36,778 nt of DNA from Burkholderiales bacterium (GCA_016196925.1 JACPWS010000028.1:1-36778), one strand, 5' to 3'. Numbered from the stretch's first letter, positions 7,531 to 15,418 are shown. Notes: generated from the sequence alone by a model not told the origin. Numbers and translations are program-made.

Positions 7531-9219
7531 ATGAAATTGTTCTCTAACCTGCGGATCTCGGCCAAGCTGTTCGTCGGCTTCATCGCGCTGTTGCTGCTCA
7601 CCGCCTTTCTCGGCCTGTTCTCGATTTTTCAGCTGGCCCGCGTCAACCAGACTGCCTACGATCTGGGCACGATCTGGATGCCTAGCGTCAACGCCGCCAT
7701 GAACATCAAGGAGCGCGTCTCGCGCATCCGTTCGCAAGAGGCGCAACTGGTGTCGGCCGAAAACGCCGAAGAAGCCGATAAATACGCCAAGCGCACCCAG
7801 GAAGCGGTCGACGGCTTGAAGGAGCACGAAGCCGAATACGGCCGCCTGATCGTGACGCCGGAAGAAAGAAACCTGTTCGCCGATTACAGCAAGGCGATGG
7901 CGGCTTACCTGGACGTGTCGGCCAAGATGGCCGGGCTGGCGCGCGCCGGCAACAACGCCGAGGCGAGCGCCTTGCTGCGCGGGCCGTCTTCCAAGATCAA
8001 TAGCCAGGTGCGCGGCCTGGTCGATCAGATGGTCAAGCTTAACGTCGAGGGCGGGGTCGCCGCCTATCAGCGCGGCGCCGGCATTTACGCCAATTCGCGC
8101 ATCATGATCGCCATGCTGCTGGCGGCCAGCATCGCGCTCGGCCTGTTGCTGGCTTACCTGATCGCGCGCGTGGTGGCGCGTCCCTTGCAGGAAGCGCTGC
8201 GGGTGGCGCAGACGGTCGCCGCCGGCGACCTGACCAGCCATATCGAGGTCGGCAGCCGCGATGAAACCGGTTTGCTGTTGCAGGCGCTGAAGGAGATGAA
8301 CGAGAGCCTGCTGAAAGTGGTGCGCGAAGTGCGGCAAGGCACCGATGAAATCGCCCTGGCCTCGACCGAGATCGCCAACGGCAATATGGACCTGTCTGCG
8401 CGCACCGAATCCCAGGCCAGCTCGCTGGAAGAAACCGCGTCCTCGATGGAAGAGCTGACGACGACCGTGCGCCACAATAGCGACAACGCCAGGCAAGCCA
8501 ATCAGCTTTCGCATTCGGCTTCGGCGGTGGCGCAAAAAGGCGGGCAAGTGGTGGCGCAAGTGGTCGACACCATGGGCTCGATCAACGCATCTTCGAAAAA
8601 AATCGTCGACATCATCGCCGTGATCGACGGCATCGCGTTCCAGACCAATATCCTGGCCTTGAACGCGGCGGTCGAAGCGGCGCGCGCCGGCGAGCAGGGG
8701 CGCGGCTTCGCGGTGGTGGCTTCGGAAGTGCGCAACCTGGCGCAACGCTCGGCCAGCGCGGCCAAGGAAATCAAGGAATTGATTGACGATTCCGTGGAAA
8801 AAGTCGGCCAGGGCACGCGCCTGGTCGATCAGGCCGGCAGCACCATGCAGGAAGTGGTGGAAAGCGTGAAGCGGGTCAGCGACATCATCAGCGAAATCAC
8901 CGCCGCCGGCGCCGAGCAAAGCGCCGGCATCGATCAGGTGAATACCGCCATCGTCAACATGGAACAGATGACCCAGCAAAACGCCGCCCTGGTCGAACAG
9001 GCGGCAGCGGCGGCGGGCGCGATGCAAGATCAGGCCGCCAATTTAAGCCGGGTGGTCGGCGTATTCAAGCTCGATCAGGCGGCGGCGGACGCGCCTGCGC
9101 GCGCGCCCTTCAGGCCGCCGGCCAAACCGAAACCGGCGGCCAAGAGCTTGCCGAAGCCGCCGCCCCGCCAGATCAGGCCGGTGCGCGCCGCAGCCGACGA
9201 GGCATGGGAAGAGTTTTGA
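7531..9219 (+). CDS. Methyl-accepting chemotaxis protein
   Basis: This is a 562-residue transmembrane chemoreceptor. TM1 is about residues 12-35, the periplasmic helical (4HB-type) sensor about 36-188, TM2 about 189-210, HAMP about 211-263 and the cytoplasmic signalling hairpin about 270-530. The conserved tip reads [20 protein letters not shown] near residue 365. The C-terminus has a Pro/Lys-rich linker ending in WEEF, resembling the CheR/CheB-tethering pentapeptide of other receptors. The ATG at 7531 follows AGGAGG. It lies downstream of the porin/binding-protein pair but beyond their terminator. That neighbourhood suggests, without proof, that the small periplasmic protein could be its ligand-binding partner. 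Confidence 0.93.
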   Translation: MKLFSNLRISAKLFVGFIALLLLTAFLGLFSIFQLARVNQTAYDLGTIWMPSVNAAMNIKERVSRIRSQEAQLVSAENAEEADKYAKRTQEAVDGLKEHEAEYGRLIVTPEERNLFADYSKAMAAYLDVSAKMAGLARAGNNAEASALLRGPSSKINSQVRGLVDQMVKLNVEGGVAAYQRGAGIYANSRIMIAMLLAASIALGLLLAYLIARVVARPLQEALRVAQTVAAGDLTSHIEVGSRDETGLLLQALKEMNESLLKVVREVRQGTDEIALASTEIANGNMDLSARTESQASSLEETASSMEELTTTVRHNSDNARQANQLSHSASAVAQKGGQVVAQVVDTMGSINASSKKIVDIIAVIDGIAFQTNILALNAAVEAARAGEQGRGFAVVASEVRNLAQRSASAAKEIKELIDDSVEKVGQGTRLVDQAGSTMQEVVESVKRVSDIISEITAAGAEQSAGIDQVNTAIVNMEQMTQQNAALVEQAAAAAGAMQDQAANLSRVVGVFKLDQAAADAPARAPFRPPAKPKPAAKSLPKPPPRQIRPVRAAADEAWEEF

Positions 9220-9222
9220 CGT

Positions 9223-9261
9223 AAAAAATGCAGGGGGAAGGCATACTCCCCCTGCATTTTT
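9223..9261. terminator. Bidirectional terminator hairpin after the chemoreceptor
   Basis: ATGCAGGGGGA (9229-9239) pairs with TCCCCCTGCAT (9247-9257). The stem is flanked by A residues on the left and T residues on the right, so it can end transcripts from both strands. It serves the chemoreceptor (plus) and the ClpP-like gene (minus), which converge here, and overlaps the start of the dispersed repeat at 9242. Confidence 0.85.
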
Positions 9262-9331
9262 CATTTTTCGAGCTGTCGTCAGCGTATTTAAAGGGGCTTT
9301 TTTATATACTCCCCTTGAGTATTTTTAAGCC
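9242..9331. repeat. Dispersed ~90-bp repeat, copy 1
   Basis: This segment aligns over its whole length with 20441-20531. Shared blocks in the same order are CATACTCCCCC (CATATACTCCCCCC in copy 2), a T-rich run, CTGTCGTC, ATTTAAAGGG, ATATACT and AGTATTTTTAAG. Its right part contains ATACT-CCCCTTG-AGTAT, an inverted repeat around a C tract. Both copies lie between the ends of convergent genes, suggesting a terminator-associated mobile repeat rather than a promoter. Confidence 0.7.
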
Positions 9332-9340
9332 TTGGCCACC

Positions 9341-9931
9341 TTATCCAGCATCCAATTCGCTCTGGCGCACGATGATGCGCGACACCAGGCCGTATTCGGT
9401 CGCTTCGGCCGCGCTCATCCAGTAATCGCGGTCGATGTCGGCGCTCACCTTGTCGAGCGGCTGGCCCGATTCGCGTGCGATCAGTTCGGCGATGCGTTCG
9501 CGCACCTTGACGATCTCGCGCGCCTGGATCGCGATATCGGTGGCCTGGCCGCCGCAACCGCCGCTAGGCTGGTGGATCAGGAAGCGGGTATTGTTCAGGC
9601 AGAAACGGCGCTCCTTGGGCACGGACAGGAAGACGTTGACCGCCGCGCTGCCTACCCAGCCGGTGCCGACCATGTTCACCGGCGCATCGATGAAGCGCAC
9701 GATGTCGTGGATCACATCGCCCGATTCGACATGGCCGCCCGGCGAAGAGACCAGCATGGTGATAGGCTGCTTCGATTCGGCGGCCAGCGCGATCAGGCGC
9801 TTGCTGACATCGGCCGCCAGCTTGTCGTTGATGGTGCCGAACACCAGCACGGTGCGCGATTTGAACGCTTTCTCTTCGAGGAAGGGGCTGCGCGGGGTGT
9901 TGTTGCTGTTGGTTTCGTTTTCTTCGGACAT
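9341..9931 (-). CDS. ClpP-like serine protease paralogue
   Basis: The 196-residue product has the ClpP fold and an apparently intact triad. Ser95 is in GWVGSAAV, His120 in IHQPSGG and Asp169 in DRDYWMSA. The usual nucleophile context G-x-A-A-S-M is replaced by G-W-V-G-S-A-A, and the N-terminus is Asn/Ser/Glu-rich rather than the normal axial loop or propeptide. The gene stands alone, not next to clpX or tig, so it is probably a second ClpP rather than the housekeeping copy. In ClpP families such paralogues may form mixed rings or work with other unfoldases; which applies here is unknown. MITE-like copy 2 lies 29 bp upstream of its start. Confidence 0.85.
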   Translation of the reverse strand: MSEENETNSNNTPRSPFLEEKAFKSRTVLVFGTINDKLAADVSKRLIALAAESKQPITMLVSSPGGHVESGDVIHDIVRFIDAPVNMVGTGWVGSAAVNVFLSVPKERRFCLNNTRFLIHQPSGGCGGQATDIAIQAREIVKVRERIAELIARESGQPLDKVSADIDRDYWMSAAEATEYGLVSRIIVRQSELDAG

Positions 9932-9959
9932 GATGGGGTTGTTAAAAGGGTTGAATTTT

Positions 9960-10127
9960 GTCCACGAAAGACACGAAAAGCACGAAAAAAAACTAAGGAA
10001 ACGCAGATTAAATCAAAAGGCGTCATTCCCGCGCAGGGTGAAGCAGGGAATTCGAGCAGCATGCTGCTCGCCTGCGCGAGAATGACGCGGTATTTCCTTT
10101 TTCGTGCTTTTCGTGTTTTTCGTGGAC
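9960..10127. repeat. Nested palindromic MITE-like element, copy 2
   Basis: Arms GTCCACGAAAGACACGAAAA (from 9960) and its inverted partner ending GTGGAC at 10127 match those of the element at 2504-2676. The interior has GTCATTCCCGCGCAGG (from 10022) opposed to CCTGCGCGAGAATGAC (to 10086), around a perfect CGAGCAGC/GCTGCTCG palindrome at about 10053-10070. It also contains the CTAAGGAAACGC block seen at 3899. It separates the ClpP-like and M20D genes. Confidence 0.8.
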
Positions 10128-10158
10128 CCTGTTTTTTAAACGTAAAATCTGGGCTCGA

Positions 10159-11352
10159 TTATGCCTTGTTCAGCCAGGCTTCCGCCAGCCTGACCCAGTA
10201 AGTCGCGCCCAGCGGCAGCAGTTCGTCGTTGAAATCGTAGCTGGGGTTGTGCAGATTGCAGGGGCCGAGGCCGTGGCCGTGATCGCGGTGCCCGCCTTCG
10301 CCGTTGCCGATGAATACATAGCAACCGGGCTTGGCTTGCAGCATGAAGGCGAAATCCTCGGCGCCCATGGTAGCTTCGACCGCGGCATCGACGCGCCCGG
10401 CGCCGACGATAGTCTGCATCACGGCTGTCGCGAACGCGGTTTCCGGCGCGTGGTTGAGCAGCGGCGGGTAATTGCGCTTGAAGTCGAATTGCACGCCGGC
10501 ATCGAAGGCGGCCGCCGTGTGTTCGGCGATGCTGCGCATGCGGCTTTCCACCAGGTCGACGGTGGCGGTGCTGAAAGCGCGCACCGTGCCTATCAGCGTC
10601 GCTTCGTCGGGGATCACATTGGTGGCGCTGCCGGAATGGATTTGCGTGACCGACAGCACGGCCGATTCCAGCGGGCTGGTGTTGCGGCTGACGATGGTTT
10701 GCCAGCTCTGGGCGATCTGCACCGCCACCATGATCGGGTCGACGCCCTTGTGCGGTTGCGCGGCATGCGCGCCCTTGCCGCGCACCACCACCTCGAATTC
10801 ATTGGACGACGCCATCATAGCTCCCGGCGTCACGCCGAAGCTGCCGGCCGCGATACCGGGCCAGTTATGCATGCCGAACACCGCATCCATCGGATACAGC
10901 TGGAACAGGCCGTCGTCCATCATGCGTCTGGCGCCGCCGCCGCCTTCTTCGGCCGGCTGGAAAATCAGGTAGACGGTGCCGTCGAAATTTCTGTATTGCG
11001 CCAGATAATGCGCGGCGCCGAGCAGCATGGCGGTGTGGCCGTCATGGCCGCAGGCGTGCATCTTGCCCGCGTGTTGCGACGTGTGCGGGAAGCTGTTGAT
11101 TTCCTGCATAGGCAAGGCATCCATATCGGCGCGCAGGCCGACCGCGCGCGCACTGTCGCCGTTCCTGACGATGCCGAGCACGCCGGTGCCGCCCAGGCCG
11201 CGCACCACGCTTATGCCCCATTCCTGCAATTTTTTGGCGACCAGTTCGGCGGTGCGGTGCTCTTCGAAGCACAGCTCGGGATGGGCGTGAATATCGCGCC
11301 GGATCTGGCTCAGTTCGGCCTGGAATTGGACGATAGGGTCTAACAATTTCAT
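10159..11352 (-). CDS. M20D-family amidohydrolase (hippurate hydrolase-like)
   Basis: The 397-residue enzyme is a cytoplasmic two-metal amidohydrolase of the HipO/aminoacylase group, cleaving N-acyl amino acids or related amides. Motifs in order are GLRADMDALPM, HACGHDGHTAML (Cys and His ligands), FQPAEEGGGG (catalytic and ligand Glu), FGMHNWPG and GAEDFAFM, with a C-terminal HNPSYDF ligand. The start is ATG 11352, with GGAGA 6 nt upstream; a GTG/ATG extension to 11400 is less likely. M20 enzymes include allantoate amidohydrolase, but that belongs to a different subfamily, and allantoate here is handled by the allantoicase. A direct role in the purine pathway is therefore not supported. Confidence 0.88.
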   Translation of the reverse strand: MKLLDPIVQFQAELSQIRRDIHAHPELCFEEHRTAELVAKKLQEWGISVVRGLGGTGVLGIVRNGDSARAVGLRADMDALPMQEINSFPHTSQHAGKMHACGHDGHTAMLLGAAHYLAQYRNFDGTVYLIFQPAEEGGGGARRMMDDGLFQLYPMDAVFGMHNWPGIAAGSFGVTPGAMMASSNEFEVVVRGKGAHAAQPHKGVDPIMVAVQIAQSWQTIVSRNTSPLESAVLSVTQIHSGSATNVIPDEATLIGTVRAFSTATVDLVESRMRSIAEHTAAAFDAGVQFDFKRNYPPLLNHAPETAFATAVMQTIVGAGRVDAAVEATMGAEDFAFMLQAKPGCYVFIGNGEGGHRDHGHGLGPCNLHNPSYDFNDELLPLGATYWVRLAEAWLNKA

Positions 11353-11821
11353 ACTGGTCTCCGTATTACGGTACCAGACAATGCGCCGCTGGCTTTGCAT
11401 GTTGGCATGTTTTTACGACAGGTGCTGAGTGTAAGGTATTTTAGTTCTGTTTTACCGATGGCATGAAAACATGCTTAGGGCAACACTGATTAAGTGTTGC
11501 GAGCTGTTTGAGTGGGCGTTGGTGAGCGCAGTGAGTGGCCTGCGGACAGCTTCGGTAGTTATCATCACATTGACACCGGAACTTGTGCCTTTGAGGCACA
11601 TTTTGTTAACAATTTTCATGTAAAACCCCTACTCTTAATGGGATAGATAGGATTACCAATGTCCGTCCTTTGCTCTCAAGAGCTTGTCTGGTCGGCATGC
11701 AAATATGGTATTGAAATATTAGTATTGCAAGGATAATCGTAGTCATGGTGTAATTTTTCGCAAGACCAAAAATAATGTACTCCATCCGCAGCATGCGTCA
11801 TCACACTAAGGGAGACCCAAA
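11353..11821. other. 469-bp AT-rich intergenic region
   Basis: No convincing gene was seen here. It contains small inverted repeats: GCATGAAAACATGC (11461-11474), a perfect GCAACACT/AGTGTTGC hairpin (11480-11500) and GTGCCT/AGGCAC (11585-11599). TTAGGGCAACACTGATTAAG (about 11475-11494) resembles the CTAAGGAAACGC...GATTAA block of the repeats at 3899 and 9993 and may be an insertion-element relic. The part from about 11600 to 11800 is clearly more AT-rich than neighbouring genes and probably holds the promoter of the YiiX-like gene. Confidence 0.5.
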
Positions 11822-12400
11822 ATGGGAACGAAGAAATTTGAAAACGTAAAAAAGCGCGCGTATCAAGATGTGCGCCCGGAAATCCGCACCGGCGACATTT
11901 TTTTCGCTTCCGGCAATTATGCGTTCAGTAAGATGATCAAGCATTTTTCCGATTCCATGCTGAGCCATGTCGGCTTCGTGTTTACCTGGAACGCGCGGGT
12001 CTTGCTGCTGGAAAGCGTGGAGGACGATGGCGTGCGCGCCGTGCCGCTCAGCCGTTATGTCAACGACTACAATAATTCCGGCGAACCCTATAACGGCCGC
12101 CTGTTTCTCGGCCGCTACAACGACGAGCTGAATATGGGCAAGGTCAGCCAGATGCTGGGCAAGGCGGCCGATATCCTGAACCGCAAATACGATGTCGATG
12201 AAATCACCGAAATGCTGGCGCGCGTCACCCTGGGCCTGGGGGTGCATAAAGACGACGATGCCTATCTCTGTTCCGAGTTCGTCGATGTCTGTTTCAAGGA
12301 AATCGGCATCCATTTCCCGCGCGACGACAAGGGCTTCATCTTCCCTGAGCATATCGCGGCCGATGGCAAGGTCGATCCCTTGTTCGAGATCGTCGCCTGA
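11822..12400 (+). CDS. Permuted NlpC/P60 (YiiX/YebB-like) cysteine hydrolase
   Basis: In this 192-residue protein the catalytic order is circularly permuted relative to papain-like NlpC/P60 enzymes. The His comes first (LSHVGFVF, about residue 44), an acidic residue follows (LLLESVEDDG) and the Cys is last (YLCSEFVD, about residue 148). That is the hallmark of the YiiX/YaeF/LRAT-like group. Members act on amide, thioester or lipid-linked bonds; the substrate here is unknown. No signal peptide is visible, so it is probably cytoplasmic. The ATG at 11822 follows GGGAGACCCAAA. Sibling RNA copy A begins about 90 bases after its stop. Confidence 0.8.
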   Translation: MGTKKFENVKKRAYQDVRPEIRTGDIFFASGNYAFSKMIKHFSDSMLSHVGFVFTWNARVLLLESVEDDGVRAVPLSRYVNDYNNSGEPYNGRLFLGRYNDELNMGKVSQMLGKAADILNRKYDVDEITEMLARVTLGLGVHKDDDAYLCSEFVDVCFKEIGIHFPRDDKGFIFPEHIAADGKVDPLFEIVA

Positions 12401-12489
12401 GCGAACCAGGCCGTCGCTGCCAGTGCAGAGCAGAATAGATGTTCAGATATATGAATTGGTGATGTTAGGTATACGAATAATAAAGATGA

Positions 12490-12586
12490 TTTATTTGCTG
12501 CACTGCGATAAAGTAGCACCTGTCTCCTCCAACACCTCCTAAGGTTTGGATTTAGCCCGCAACCTCAAGGTCGCGGGCTTTTTTTT
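12490..12586 (+). ncRNA. Candidate sibling sRNA, copy A
   Basis: This unit shares promoter-like and transcribed sequence with copies at 12708 and 13810. TTGGTG (12456-12461) and GAATAATAAAG (about 12475-12485) form the putative promoter. The core runs GCGATAAAGT, then CACCTGTCTCCTCC (12517-12530). A hairpin spans 12528-12550, with stem TCCAA(C)ACCT / AGGTTTGGA and loop CCTA. A terminator AGCCCGC...GCGGGCT (12554-12578) ends in eight T. The terminator loop differs from the other copies but keeps its stem, and itself forms ACCT-CA-AGGT. CACCTCCT matches the 16S anti-Shine-Dalgarno sequence. The transcription start is inferred. Confidence 0.62.
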
Positions 12587-12707
12587 GTCCATTTTATTTT
12601 TCAGAGGCGAGGGCGGCTGCTTAGCCTGAATGTTGATACTGCACGGAAATAAACGCGCACAGAAATATTCGTTTGGTGAATGACAGATATGTAAATATAT
12701 GTGTTTG

Positions 12708-12800
12708 TGAATGTGTTGCGGCGCGATATAGTGGCACCTGTCTCCTCCAACACCTTTTAGGTTTGGACTTAAGCCCGCAAACGCTGCGGGCTTTTTTTTT
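12708..12800 (+). ncRNA. Candidate sibling sRNA, copy B
   Basis: This is the second unit of the family. TTGGTG (12673-12678) with ATATAT (about 12695-12700) gives the putative promoter. GCGATATAGT precedes CACCTGTCTCCTCC (12735-12748). In the hairpin at 12746-12767 the stem TCCAA(C)ACCT / AGGTTTGGA is intact but the loop is TTT instead of CCTA, so structure is kept while sequence changes. The terminator AAGCCCGC...GCGGGCTT (12771-12792) runs into a T tract. It lies upstream of the solute-binding protein gene in the same direction. Confidence 0.6.
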
Positions 12801-12850
12801 GCGCGTTTTCATGGCGGGCGCCAAACGGTCAAGTTGAAATATTGCAACAT

Positions 12851-12878
12851 TTGACTAACGCTAAGCCTGCCATACACT
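12851..12878 (+). promoter_or_regulatory. Sigma-70-like promoter of the solute-binding protein gene
   Basis: TTGACT (12851-12856) and TACACT (12873-12878) are separated by 16 bp, 34 bp upstream of the ATG at 12912. This is the best match in the gap and lies downstream of the terminator of sRNA copy B, so the gene should be independently transcribed. Confidence 0.5.
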
Positions 12879-12911
12879 GGTCGGTAGCGATATAAGAACC
12901 TAGGGGGGCTT

Positions 12912-13667
12912 ATGGACTTCAGAAAACTCGCCGTACTCGCCTTGCTGTTTGTGCTGGGCGGCTTAGTCCAGGCGCGCGAGTTGCGTGCGATATTCAATAC
13001 CGACAAGCCGCCTTTTTCTTTCCGCGACGAGCGCGGCGTCAATACCGGCATAGAGGTGGACTTAATGCGCACCCTGCTGGCGCGGATGGGGCATACGCTG
13101 ACGGTGCGCACGGTTCCCAATAACCGCTTGCTGGTGGAGTTGATCACCGGGCAGGCCGATATCGCGGTGACGGTCAGCGGCAGCGACGATGAGCAACTGT
13201 TTTTTTCCGACGATTTCATCACTTTCGTGAATGTGGCCATCAGCAAGAAGTCGCGCAATGTGAGCATGCGCGGCATCGCCGATCTCGGCAACTACACTTT
13301 TGTGATCTGGCAGCGCGGCTGGCGCGACCTGGGGCCGGAATTCGAGTCCATCTACAAGCCCGACGCCAGTAACCGCTTCCGCTCGAATTATTACGAAGTC
13401 GACAGCCAGGAAGTGCAGTCGAGGATGTTCTGGCTTAACCGCACCGATCTGATCGTGGTCGACAAGACCATTTTCCAATGGTACCAGCGCATCCTGGCGA
13501 ACACGCTGAAAATAGACGAGGAAGTCGTGTATCACGATATCTTCCATTCCCGCACCGGCTTTCCGGTGGCGTTTCGCGACCGGAAGCTGCGTGACCGCTT
13601 CAACCAGGAATTGAGAAAAATCCGCGCGGACGGCACTTATCAAAAGATCTTAGACAAATACAAGTAG
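12912..13667 (+). CDS. Family-3 periplasmic solute-binding protein
   Basis: The 251-residue product has a signal peptide (MDFRKLAVLALLFVLGGLVQA). The SBP_bac_3 pattern then follows: TDKPPFSFRDERGVNTGIEVDLM early, then VELITGQADIAVTVSG, and RKIRADGTYQKILDKY at the C-terminus. The family binds amino acids or other small polar ligands in the periplasm. No ABC permease or ATPase is adjacent, so it may be an orphan binding protein or a sensing partner. The start ATG at 12912 follows a G-rich ribosome binding site (TAGGGGGGCTT). The gene is flanked on both sides by the sibling RNA units B and C, an arrangement that may reflect duplication around it. Confidence 0.85.
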   Translation: MDFRKLAVLALLFVLGGLVQARELRAIFNTDKPPFSFRDERGVNTGIEVDLMRTLLARMGHTLTVRTVPNNRLLVELITGQADIAVTVSGSDDEQLFFSDDFITFVNVAISKKSRNVSMRGIADLGNYTFVIWQRGWRDLGPEFESIYKPDASNRFRSNYYEVDSQEVQSRMFWLNRTDLIVVDKTIFQWYQRILANTLKIDEEVVYHDIFHSRTGFPVAFRDRKLRDRFNQELRKIRADGTYQKILDKYK

Positions 13668-13809
13668 GCTTGCCGGAGGGGGAGCCCGTAACCCGCTGAT
13701 TTTGCCTGGTTGACGCCATTACCAGGCCAGGATGTCGCCTGCATGCGGATACTGCAGCGGCTTTCAGTTATACGTTGATGGAATATCTGATATGCGAATA
13801 ATAAAGCAT

Positions 13810-13904
13810 ACAAATATGTCGCACCGCGATAAAGTAACACCTGTCTCCTCCAACACCTCCTAAGGTTTGGATTTAAGCCCGCAAACGCTGCGGGCTATTT
13901 TTTT
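13810..13904 (+). ncRNA. Candidate sibling sRNA, copy C
   Basis: This is the third unit. TTGATG (13775-13780), 17 bp, then ATAATA (13798-13803, within GAATAATAAAG as in copy A) gives the clearest promoter of the three. GCGATAAAGT leads to CACCTGTCTCCTCC (13838-13851), the hairpin at 13849-13871 (same stem and CCTA loop as copy A), and the terminator AAGCCCGC...GCGGGCT (13875-13896) with a T tract broken by one A. The terminator overlaps the last codons of allA on the other strand, so its transcript would be antisense to the allA 3' end. Confidence 0.62.
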
Positions 13905-14401
13905 GCCTGAAGACTTTCCAGCCAGCAGTCGCCCGTCAACACCACCTCATCGCAATTCTGCCCCGGCCCCAGCCTGTCCATCACGAGAAAATCACTGACT
14001 TTATGCAGCGCGATCAGCGGGTGGTGCCACACGCCTTTTGCGTAATTCACGCCCTGCCAGCCGCGGCAGATGAAAGCCTGCATCAGTGCCGGGTCGAATG
14101 CGCCGGGCGGCGCCACCACTACCAGATAGGCGTCGGCCGGGTCTTGCGTCAGCGGCACGAAGGCTTGGCTGGCTAGCGGGTGGCGCTCCATCACGCTGAT
14201 GGCCAGCGGCAGGCTGCGCGGTTGGGCGCGGAACAGGCTGAGTATGGTCTGGCCGTTACCAGTGTCGGCCGTGGCCAAGGCGTGATAGCGTTCGGTCGTG
14301 CCCTGGTTGATGGGAAAATGACGGGCGCCGTCCAGCATGATGACTTCGCCGTAGGGGGCGAACGCTTGCCGCGTCAGCGGTGTAATGGGCAGGGCCGGCA
14401 T
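13895..14401 (-). CDS. allA: Ureidoglycolate lyase
   Basis: The 168-residue product matches AllA throughout: ITPLTRQAFAPYGEVI at the N-terminus, FPINQGTTERYHAL (about 30-43), SVMERHPLASQAFVPL (about 69-84) and GVWHHPLIAL (about 122-131). It cleaves ureidoglycolate to glyoxylate and urea, the last step of allantoin degradation, in the cytoplasm. The ATG at 14401 is 3 nt after the alc stop, so translation is probably coupled. It is the last gene of the uraH-puuD-alc-allA operon. The stop TAG lies in the T tract of sRNA copy C on the opposite strand. Confidence 0.95.
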   Translation of the reverse strand: MPALPITPLTRQAFAPYGEVIMLDGARHFPINQGTTERYHALATADTGNGQTILSLFRAQPRSLPLAISVMERHPLASQAFVPLTQDPADAYLVVVAPPGAFDPALMQAFICRGWQGVNYAKGVWHHPLIALHKVSDFLVMDRLGPGQNCDEVVLTGDCWLESLQAKK

Positions 14402-14404
14402 ATC

Positions 14405-15418
14405 CTAACCTCCGGCCAGCCGGCTCCACAGGCGCAGGCGCGAGACGCCGCCGTCCGGGTAGATGTTGAAGCGGATGTGGGTGATCGCGCCCAGTTGGTG
14501 GATTTCGTTTTGGTAATAGTGCTGGTGATCCATCTGCAGCGCCTGTTCCGGCAGCAAGACTGGCCAGAACATCGACTGGGTGATCAGCGACGTCTCGGTG
14601 CCGCCGTGCATGGCGGCCGCCTGCAGCATGCAGCCGGCCGGGTAATTGCCCTTGAAGTGGCAGGTATCGACTTCGATCTTTTCCACCAGGCCGGGATGGG
14701 CCAGCGCGATGAGGCACCAGTCGTTGCCCGGTTCGCGCCGGCGCCGGGTTTCCCAGCCGTCGCCCATGTTGCGGCCGCGCCCCGGCAGCAACAGCTTGGA
14801 TGCGTGCCCGAAATGCTGGTTATTCGTCGCCACCACGTAGCCGCCGTTTTCCATCGCGATCAGGTCGAACAAGCCATGCGGCTCGGCGGCCCAGTCGGCT
14901 TGCGGCTGTGCGTACACGCGCAAACGGGCCACGCCGCCATCGGGGTAGATGTTCAGGCGCACATGGGTGTAAGTCTGCGCGTTGTGGATTTCGTGGTAGT
15001 GATGGCTATTCCCCTGCAAATTCACCGAGGGCAGCACCGTGTGCCAGACCGTTTCTTCGTCCGGCGCACCGGCGTCGATGCAGGCCGCTTCCAGCGCGGC
15101 GGCCGGCGGGTAATTGCCGCTGAAATGGCTGGTGTCGAGATCGACCCCGCGCAGCACGCCGGGCTTGGCCAGCCGGACTATGCACCAGTCGTGGCCGTTG
15201 ACGCGCTTGCGGCGCGATTCCCAGCCATCCATCCATTTGCCGTTGGCGTCGTACTTGCCGGGGATGAAGACGGCTGGCTCGGGATTCAGCATGCGCGCCA
15301 TGTCGGCAAAGAAATCGTCGCTGCAAGCCAGGGTGCGCGCGCCGAGCCGGGCGTCGGCCAGGTTCGGGTAGCGCCGCGCATAGTCGGGGGCCTTGTGGTC
15401 CAGGGTGGGGAGGGCCAT
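14405..15418 (-). CDS. alc: Allantoicase
   Basis: The 337-residue enzyme hydrolyses allantoate to ureidoglycolate and urea. The family's internal duplication is plain. Repeat 1 has [23 protein letters not shown] and [11 protein letters not shown]; repeat 2 has [23 protein letters not shown] and [11 protein letters not shown]. Each repeat ends in a similar [11 protein letters not shown] or [11 protein letters not shown] strand. The length is typical. It starts 15 nt after the puuD stop, with GGAAAG upstream of the ATG at 15418, and is followed by allA after 3 nt. It is the committed step producing the urea-releasing intermediates of this operon. Confidence 0.96.
   Translation of the reverse strand: MALPTLDHKAPDYARRYPNLADARLGARTLACSDDFFADMARMLNPEPAVFIPGKYDANGKWMDGWESRRKRVNGHDWCIVRLAKPGVLRGVDLDTSHFSGNYPPAAALEAACIDAGAPDEETVWHTVLPSVNLQGNSHHYHEIHNAQTYTHVRLNIYPDGGVARLRVYAQPQADWAAEPHGLFDLIAMENGGYVVATNNQHFGHASKLLLPGRGRNMGDGWETRRRREPGNDWCLIALAHPGLVEKIEVDTCHFKGNYPAGCMLQAAAMHGGTETSLITQSMFWPVLLPEQALQMDHQHYYQNEIHQLGAITHIRFNIYPDGGVSRLRLWSRLAGG

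Noticed and set aside
7501-9027. A 508-codon minus-strand open frame
   Set aside because: Complement of the chemoreceptor gene; His/Gly/Ala-rich translation with no family features.
10159-11352. M20 enzyme as allantoate amidohydrolase of the urate pathway
   Set aside because: Motifs are those of the M20D hippuricase group, and an allantoicase is already present.
11606-11794. A 62-codon minus-strand frame with a hydrophobic stretch
   Set aside because: AT-rich intergenic DNA, no ribosome binding site and no family similarity.
12504-13904. The three repeats as a CRISPR array
   Set aside because: Only three units with unequal, gene-containing spacing and terminator structures; no cas genes.
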